Shown: one piece after another, positions 28,341 through 33,074 of the stretch
How the letters are laid out: each line of letters starts with the position of its first letter
Position numbering within the stretch: position 1 is the stretch's first letter
NCBI GenBank assembly: GCA_005793375.1
Contig: SXSK01000113.1
Coordinates: 1 to 33,074 of the forward strand
Source: Verrucomicrobiales bacterium
GTDB lineage: Bacteria > Verrucomicrobiota > Verrucomicrobiia > Limisphaerales > UBA9464
Direction: 5' to 3'
DNA: 33,074 nt
Made by a program: the position numbers and the translations under genes
The notes under the pieces: generated by a model
What the model was told of the DNA's origin: nothing
What the model saw: the letters and a program-made list of their open reading frames with translations, nothing else
The model's database searches: none

Positions 28341-28937
28341 ATGGCCAAAATCGATGTCATCCTGATCCATAATGTCGTGGGTCTCGGCGCTGAAACCGAC
28401 CAAATCAAGGTCGCCGCCGGTTACGCCCGCAACTTCCTCATTCCCCAAGGCCTCGCCATCCCGATGAGCCAGGGCAATAAGCGCCGCCTGGAGGTCCTCC
28501 GTAAACGCCGCTCCGAGCGCGAAACCAATGACCTCAACTCGATGGCTGAGCTGGGCAAGAGCCTGAGCAAGGTCACCATCTCCCTCACCGTAAAAACCGG
28601 CGAGGACGGCAAAATGTTCGGCTCCGTCACCAGTGGCACCATCGCCGATGCTCTCAAAACCCAGTTGGATGTCTCTCTGGACAAGAAAAAGATCCATCTG
28701 GAACGTCCCATTCATACTCTCGGCGAGCACGAAGTCGAACTGCGACTCCATGCCGAGGTGCGCTGCTCCATCAAGGTTCTGGTCAAAAGCTCCAATCCAC
28801 TACCCGAGGTTTCCGCTGGTGCTGGCGACGACAAAAAGGACGGATCGCGGGAGAAACGCTCCAGTCGAAATCTGCTGAACAAGAAAGAATCCGCTGAAGC
28901 CGCCGAAGAAAAACCTGCCAAGGCCGCCAAAAATTAA
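28341..28937 (+). CDS. rplI: 50S ribosomal protein L9
   Basis: 198 aa; IDVILIHNVVGLGAETDQIKVAAGYARNFLIPQGLAIPMSQGNKRRLE; charged C-terminal extension. Confidence 0.95.
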   Translation: MAKIDVILIHNVVGLGAETDQIKVAAGYARNFLIPQGLAIPMSQGNKRRLEVLRKRRSERETNDLNSMAELGKSLSKVTISLTVKTGEDGKMFGSVTSGTIADALKTQLDVSLDKKKIHLERPIHTLGEHEVELRLHAEVRCSIKVLVKSSNPLPEVSAGAGDDKKDGSREKRSSRNLLNKKESAEAAEEKPAKAAKN

Positions 28938-28962
28938 TTTCCCCGAACGCGCCAACCTCCAG

Positions 28963-28995
28963 AAAGCCTGGCTGATGAGCCGGGCTTTTTCTTTT
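28963..28995 (+). terminator. Intrinsic terminator after rplI
   Basis: AAAGCCTGGCT-gatg-AGCCGGGCTTT followed by TTCTTTT. Confidence 0.8.
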
Positions 28996-29060
28996 ATTGA
29001 GTTCTCAGCGGTCGCGGATTGACCCGCAGCCACCGAAGCTCTAGGAAACACTCAACACCT

Positions 29061-30443
29061 ATGATCCGATCGAAGTTATTCCGCTCGGCGCCGCTGGCGC
29101 TATTGCTTCTTGGCTCAGTATCTTGTGCCAATCAGCAAACCAGCTCACCGCCCCAGCGCATCAGTCAACTCCCCAATCGACCCCCAGCCGGATTTACAAC
29201 CCTCTTCAACGGGTCTGATCTCACCGGATGGAGGGGTGGTGATACATTCGACCACCGTAAACTCCTTGCCATGCCCGCGTCCGATCACGCCGCGCAAATC
29301 CGTAAATGGACTGCCAGCATGAAGGAGGTCAATCCTAAGACCGGTAAACCTCACTGGTATGTCGAAAACAACGAACTTGTGAACGATGGCTTCGGCGCCT
29401 ATGCCAGCACCGAAAAGGATTACGGGGATTTCGAATTGCTCGTCGAGTATCGGACCGTTCCCAAAGCCGATTCCGGGATCTATCTGCGCGGAGTACCACA
29501 GGTTCAAATTTGGGATGTCTCCGAAAATGACGACGGCAAGTTGGGTAAGGCTCTCGGATCGGGCGGGCTCTGGAATAATTCGAAAGGCGCTCCCGGAAAA
29601 AATCCGTTCGTTATAGCCGACAAATCTCTCGGCGAATGGAATTCTTTCAGGGTTGTCATGGTCGGCTCGCGAGTCAGCGTGTGGCTGAATAACCAGCCCG
29701 TCGTGAAACACGCGATCATGGAAAACTATTATGATCGCTCTCTGCCAGTTCCCCACCACGGTCCCATCCAACTTCAGACTCACGGCGGCGAAATCCGCTG
29801 GCGCAATGTGTTCATCCGGGAAATCAACGGCGACGAAGCCAATCGGATCCTAGCTCAGGAGGACTCCAGCAACGGTCTCACCAGCATCTTCAACGGACGC
29901 GACTTCGCAGGCTGGGCTGGCCCAACCGATAACTACGAAGTTCAGAATGGCACCGTGATCTGCAAACCTCACAAGGGTGGAACCATTTACTACAACCGCC
30001 AGGTGGGCGATTTCACTACCACCCTCGAGTTCAAGCTGCCTAAAGGTGGCAATAACGGCCTCGCCATTCGCTACCCCGGCACCGGCGATACCGCATATGT
30101 CGGCATGTGCGAACTCCAGGTCCTCGACGACAATTACGAACAGGCCACCAATTCCAAAATCGATCCACGACAAGCGCACGGCTCGGCCTACGGCATGATC
30201 GCCGCCGCTCGCGGTTTCCAACGCCCCATCGGCGAATGGAACTATCAGCGCGTCACCGTCAAAGGCTCTTCCATCCAGGTAGAACTCAATGGCTTCCTCA
30301 TCCTCAATGGCGATGTGGCCACAGTGAAGGATATCATGGCTAATTCGCCCCACCCCGGTAAGGATCGCCTAGCGGGCTTCTTCGGACTCGCCGGCCATAG
30401 TGACACTGTTGCCTTCCGCAACATCCGACTCAAAGATCACTAA
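29061..30443 (+). CDS. Lipoprotein with two DUF1080 (3-keto-disaccharide hydrolase-like) domains
   Basis: Start MIRSKLFRSAPLALLLLGSVSCANQ (lipobox); FTTLFNGSDLTGWRGG...GIYLRGVPQVQIWD...GPIQLQTHGGEIRWRNVFIREI, then LTSIFNGRDFAGWAGPT...LAGFFGLAGHSDTVAFRNIRLKD. Confidence 0.9.
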   Translation: MIRSKLFRSAPLALLLLGSVSCANQQTSSPPQRISQLPNRPPAGFTTLFNGSDLTGWRGGDTFDHRKLLAMPASDHAAQIRKWTASMKEVNPKTGKPHWYVENNELVNDGFGAYASTEKDYGDFELLVEYRTVPKADSGIYLRGVPQVQIWDVSENDDGKLGKALGSGGLWNNSKGAPGKNPFVIADKSLGEWNSFRVVMVGSRVSVWLNNQPVVKHAIMENYYDRSLPVPHHGPIQLQTHGGEIRWRNVFIREINGDEANRILAQEDSSNGLTSIFNGRDFAGWAGPTDNYEVQNGTVICKPHKGGTIYYNRQVGDFTTTLEFKLPKGGNNGLAIRYPGTGDTAYVGMCELQVLDDNYEQATNSKIDPRQAHGSAYGMIAAARGFQRPIGEWNYQRVTVKGSSIQVELNGFLILNGDVATVKDIMANSPHPGKDRLAGFFGLAGHSDTVAFRNIRLKDH

Positions 30444-30532
30444 AACCCCTTCAGCCACGGCCCTTGATCAACAACCTACTTTAGAGGTCACCTCAGTCCA
30501 ACGATTGGCTTCAACCCATCGCTGCACCTCAA

Positions 30533-30766
30533 TCACCAGCCAAGCGACACGCTTGGCTGGTTCTTTTTTGGCAGTTGTCGGTCGCTGAGAAGCACCTCGT
30601 GCTCAAACAGCGAAACCCACTCCTTCGCGCGGATCCATTCACGATTCCCTCCACCCCTCAGCTCATGGCTTCCGTCGGAGAGCTTTACCAAAGTGGCCGA
30701 ACCAAAGGTGGCCACCCGTTCAATCAGAGGTTTCATCGATTTCTTCAGAGTCAGTCGTGTCATCAC
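30533..30766 (-). CDS. Small conserved-looking protein of unknown function
   Basis: 77 aa MMTRLTLKKSMKPLIERVATFGSATLVKLSDGSHELRGGGNREWIRAKEWVSLFEHEVLLSDRQLPKKNQPSVSLGW; LxDGxxELRGG..xxxxAKEWxSLFxHE pattern is protein-like. Confidence 0.6.
   Translation of the reverse strand: MMTRLTLKKSMKPLIERVATFGSATLVKLSDGSHELRGGGNREWIRAKEWVSLFEHEVLLSDRQLPKKNQPSVSLGW
30536..30569 (+). terminator. Intrinsic terminator for the DUF1080 gene, inside the 3' end of the convergent small ORF
   Basis: Perfect 10-bp stem CCAGCCAAGC-gacac-GCTTGGCTGG followed by TTCTTTTTT. Confidence 0.8.
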
Positions 30767-30850
30767 CGCGACACTCTATCCCGTAGGGTAGGACATCCAC
30801 AGACCGACCCGCTTGCTGTTCCACGTCGCTGAGTTACGCTCCGTCTCGAC

Positions 30851-32053
30851 ATGAGTTTCGCTGCGGAGTTTCAATTCTTATCGACCGCCCCTCTCCAAGA
30901 GGCATCGCTCAGAACAACTGCTGACGAGGTCCGCCAGACCCTAACTCGTACTCCCACCACCCTCCAGGACTTCGCAGCTCTCATCAGCCCCGCCGCTGGC
31001 GACCTCCTCGAATCCCTGTGTCACCGCTCGCAATCCCTCACACGTCAACGTTTCGGACGCGTTATCCGACTGTTCGCACCGTTGTATCTGAGCAATGAGT
31101 GCATCAATAATTGCGCGTATTGTGGCTTTTCCCGCGACAACGCCATCCTCCGCGTCACGCTATCCATCGAGGATGTGGTCCGCGAAGCTTCCATGCTCGC
31201 CGCCCAAGGCTTTCGCAACCTCCTGTTGGTCGCCGGTGAACATCCAAAGTTCGTCTCGAATGGTTACCTTCGCGACTGCGTCAACGCGGTCCGGCCGCTC
31301 ATGCCAGGTATTTCCATCGAAGTAGGCCCCATGGAAACCGACGACTATCGACAGATCACTCATGCTGGCGCCGAAGGCTTGGTCGTCTACCAGGAAACCT
31401 ATAATCGGGAGGTCTATGCTCTCATGCATACCGCCGGACCCAAGCGAGATTTCGATTGGCGCCTGGAAACACCCGAACGCGGCTATGCCGCCGGATTCCG
31501 ACGCCTTGGCATCGGAGCACTTTTTGGACTCGCCGACTGGAGAGCCGAAGCTTTGAGTGTGGCCGCGCATGCTCAGTACCTACTAAAGCATTGCTGGAAA
31601 GCTCAATTGACCCTCTCCCTGCCTCGATTAAGACCCTGCGCCGGGGAGTTCCAACCCCTGACCCAAATTACAGATCGCGAATTCGTCCAACTCATCGCCG
31701 CATTCCGCCTCTTCCTGCCGGATGTCGGGCTGGTTTTGTCAACACGTGAACCCGCAGCTCTGCGCGATGGCCTATTTCCTCTGGGTATCACCCACGCCAG
31801 CGCTGGTAGTCACACGGAACCCGGAGGCTACACCGGTGCCGGTCGTGAGAAAATTCATCAAACCGTTCGCGGCCGAATTGTAGAACTTCCTCAATCCAGC
31901 GTCTTACTCTCGGCAGCCGAGCCGCGCGCGACTCAAGCCACAGGTCAGTTCGATATTGCAGACGGGCGATCTCCAGTTGAAATCGCGGATCTGTTGAGGC
32001 GCCTCGGATATGAACCGGTCTGGAAGGATTGGGATTCCGCATTAACCGCTTGA
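30851..32053 (+). CDS. thiH: 2-iminoacetate synthase (radical SAM)
   Basis: 400 aa; radical SAM motif CINNCAYCGF, LLLVAGEHPKFVSNGYLRDCV, EVGPMETDDYRQITHAGAEGLVVYQETYNREVYALMHTAGPKRDFDWRLETPERGYAAGFRRLGIGALFGL. Confidence 0.93.
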   Translation: MSFAAEFQFLSTAPLQEASLRTTADEVRQTLTRTPTTLQDFAALISPAAGDLLESLCHRSQSLTRQRFGRVIRLFAPLYLSNECINNCAYCGFSRDNAILRVTLSIEDVVREASMLAAQGFRNLLLVAGEHPKFVSNGYLRDCVNAVRPLMPGISIEVGPMETDDYRQITHAGAEGLVVYQETYNREVYALMHTAGPKRDFDWRLETPERGYAAGFRRLGIGALFGLADWRAEALSVAAHAQYLLKHCWKAQLTLSLPRLRPCAGEFQPLTQITDREFVQLIAAFRLFLPDVGLVLSTREPAALRDGLFPLGITHASAGSHTEPGGYTGAGREKIHQTVRGRIVELPQSSVLLSAAEPRATQATGQFDIADGRSPVEIADLLRRLGYEPVWKDWDSALTA

Positions 32054-32064
32054 TCCTCAAGCCA

Positions 32065-32682
32065 TCACACGCGTTTGGGTGGGTTCAAGATGTGTCGTCC
32101 AGTCTCTTGGGCATAGGTAAGTGCCAAGGCCAAGGCATCGGCGGCATCCGGGTCGGGTAGCACCGTCAACCGGAGCATTCGCTGAACCATTTTGGCGACC
32201 GCAATCTTTTGGGCACCGCCATATCCAACAATGGCTTGCTTGACCTTGCGCGGTGCCAACTCGAAAAGCTCTAGACCAGCCTCAGCGATCGCGCAGATGG
32301 CCGCCCCTCGGGCCTCACCCATGATCAACGCAGTCTGGAGGTTCTGAGCAAAGAACAACCCCTCCAGCGCACAAACGGACGCCGGGTGTTCCCTTAAAAT
32401 TTCCCGAAGCCTCAGCGAGATTTGGAGCAAACACCTGGACCGATCCCAACGTGCGGGGTTTTTGATCGTCCCGTAAGCCACCGCCAGGGGACGGGTCCCA
32501 GCCTCAATGACCGCCCAGCCTGTCCCGCGCAGCGATGGATCTAACCCCAGTATCATCGTCCCGTGCGGCAGCCGTGTAGCAGCCGTCGTCTCCACGGGCG
32601 AGACCGCTCGGCGGCCTCCTGACTTCAACCGTTTCTCGATCTCTTCAAATTGTTTTGGCGAAATCCCCATACGCGCTGCCAA
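32065..32682 (-). CDS. ruvC: Crossover junction endodeoxyribonuclease RuvC
   Basis: MILGLDPSLRGTGWAVIEAG, VCALEGLFFAQNLQTALIMGEARGAAICAIAEAGLELFELAPRKVKQAIVGYGGAQKIAVAKMVQRML, LPDPDAADALALALTYA. Canonical start may be 32556; the 205 aa ORF adds 42 aa. Confidence 0.93.
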   Translation of the reverse strand: MAARMGISPKQFEEIEKRLKSGGRRAVSPVETTAATRLPHGTMILGLDPSLRGTGWAVIEAGTRPLAVAYGTIKNPARWDRSRCLLQISLRLREILREHPASVCALEGLFFAQNLQTALIMGEARGAAICAIAEAGLELFELAPRKVKQAIVGYGGAQKIAVAKMVQRMLRLTVLPDPDAADALALALTYAQETGRHILNPPKRV

Positions 32683-32761
32683 CGATCATGCCTCCAACCC
32701 ACCCCTCGAGTCCAACCTCAAGGGGATCGCGTTTCCAGGTTGAACCCAGAGTCGAAATAGG

Positions 32762-33074
32762 ATGGTGTCCAAACCAGCACTTTCGATGTCAGTCGATTGG
32801 TTCCCCCCAGCAATTCGCTTCGAAGAATCCTCCATCCAAGAGGCGCAAGCTCCTCTTTTCCCAGACGAGGAAGTGGCGGTTGCCAGAGCTATTGAGAGAC
32901 GTCGCCAGGAATTCTGCGCCGGACGTACCTGTGCTCGACGCGCCTTGTCGGCCCTTGGCCAATCTCCACTGCCCCTGCCCGCAAATGCGGATCGCAGCCC
33001 GCGATGGCCTGATGGATTCGTTGGCTCGATCACGCATTCATCCAATTACGCGGCCGCGGCCGTGGCGCGCCGAC
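32762..33074 (+). CDS. 4'-phosphopantetheinyl transferase (EntD-like), 5' part only, runs off right edge
   Basis: My translation from 32762: MVSKPALSMSVDWFPPAIRFEESSIQEAQAPLFPDEEVAVARAIERRRQEFCAGRTCARRALSALGQSPLPLPANADRSPRWPDGFVGSITHSSNYAAAAVARR; motifs RxxEFxAGRxCARRAL and WPxGxVGSITH. Absent from the ORF track because there is no in-window stop. Confidence 0.85.
   Translation, partial: MVSKPALSMSVDWFPPAIRFEESSIQEAQAPLFPDEEVAVARAIERRRQEFCAGRTCARRALSALGQSPLPLPANADRSPRWPDGFVGSITHSSNYAAAAVARR

Noticed and set aside
29145-29783. 212-aa minus ORF antisense to DUF1080 gene
   Set aside because: Shadow ORF; no start context or recognisable domain.
30770-30850. Possible TPP riboswitch upstream of thiH
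   Set aside because: The conserved CUGAGA and ACCUGA-type elements are not present in the short leader.
32686-33045. 119-aa minus ORF near the right end
   Set aside because: Antisense to the PPTase reading frame, which carries clear family motifs.
1-33074. CRISPR array, tRNA, rRNA, transposase or phage genes
   Set aside because: Looked for regularly spaced repeats, cloverleaf-like intergenic sequences and mobile-element proteins; none could be supported by eye.

Overview
This 33 kb window is from a GC-rich bacterial chromosome. The family mix (DUF1501 with DUF1549/1553, DUF1080, DUF1573 fused to cytochrome c, FG-GAP and DUF4097 proteins) suggests a Verrucomicrobia/Planctomycetes-type (PVC) bacterium; this is an inference from families only. 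Left edge: assimilatory sulfate reduction cluster on the minus strand (cysI-cysH-cysD-cysN, cysN truncated), then rpsT, a DUF1573-cytochrome c protein, mdh, an S1/P1-type nuclease and a stand-alone glycogen-binding (CBM48-like) protein. Middle (8.8-12.8 kb): accessory cluster of three SAM methyltransferases and a GT4 glycosyltransferase, which also holds a palindromic MITE-like repeat and an internally deleted pyroglutamyl-peptidase gene. Next: a single-polypeptide fusion of an MBL-fold nuclease and an ATP-dependent DNA ligase, a DUF1549/1553-DUF1501-hydrolase block, a decayed region with EF-hand and beta-propeller remnants, a DUF4097 TSGG-repeat protein and an FG-GAP protein. Right part: prs-rplY-pth-rpsF-ssb-rplI (no rpsR), a double-DUF1080 lipoprotein, a small unknown protein, thiH, ruvC and the 5' end of a 4'-phosphopantetheinyl transferase that the ORF track missed because it runs off the edge. 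I saw no tRNA, rRNA, CRISPR array or transposase. I cannot point to a clearly new multi-gene system. The strongest leads are the nuclease-ligase fusion, the MITE-like repeat and the pcp deletion derivative.
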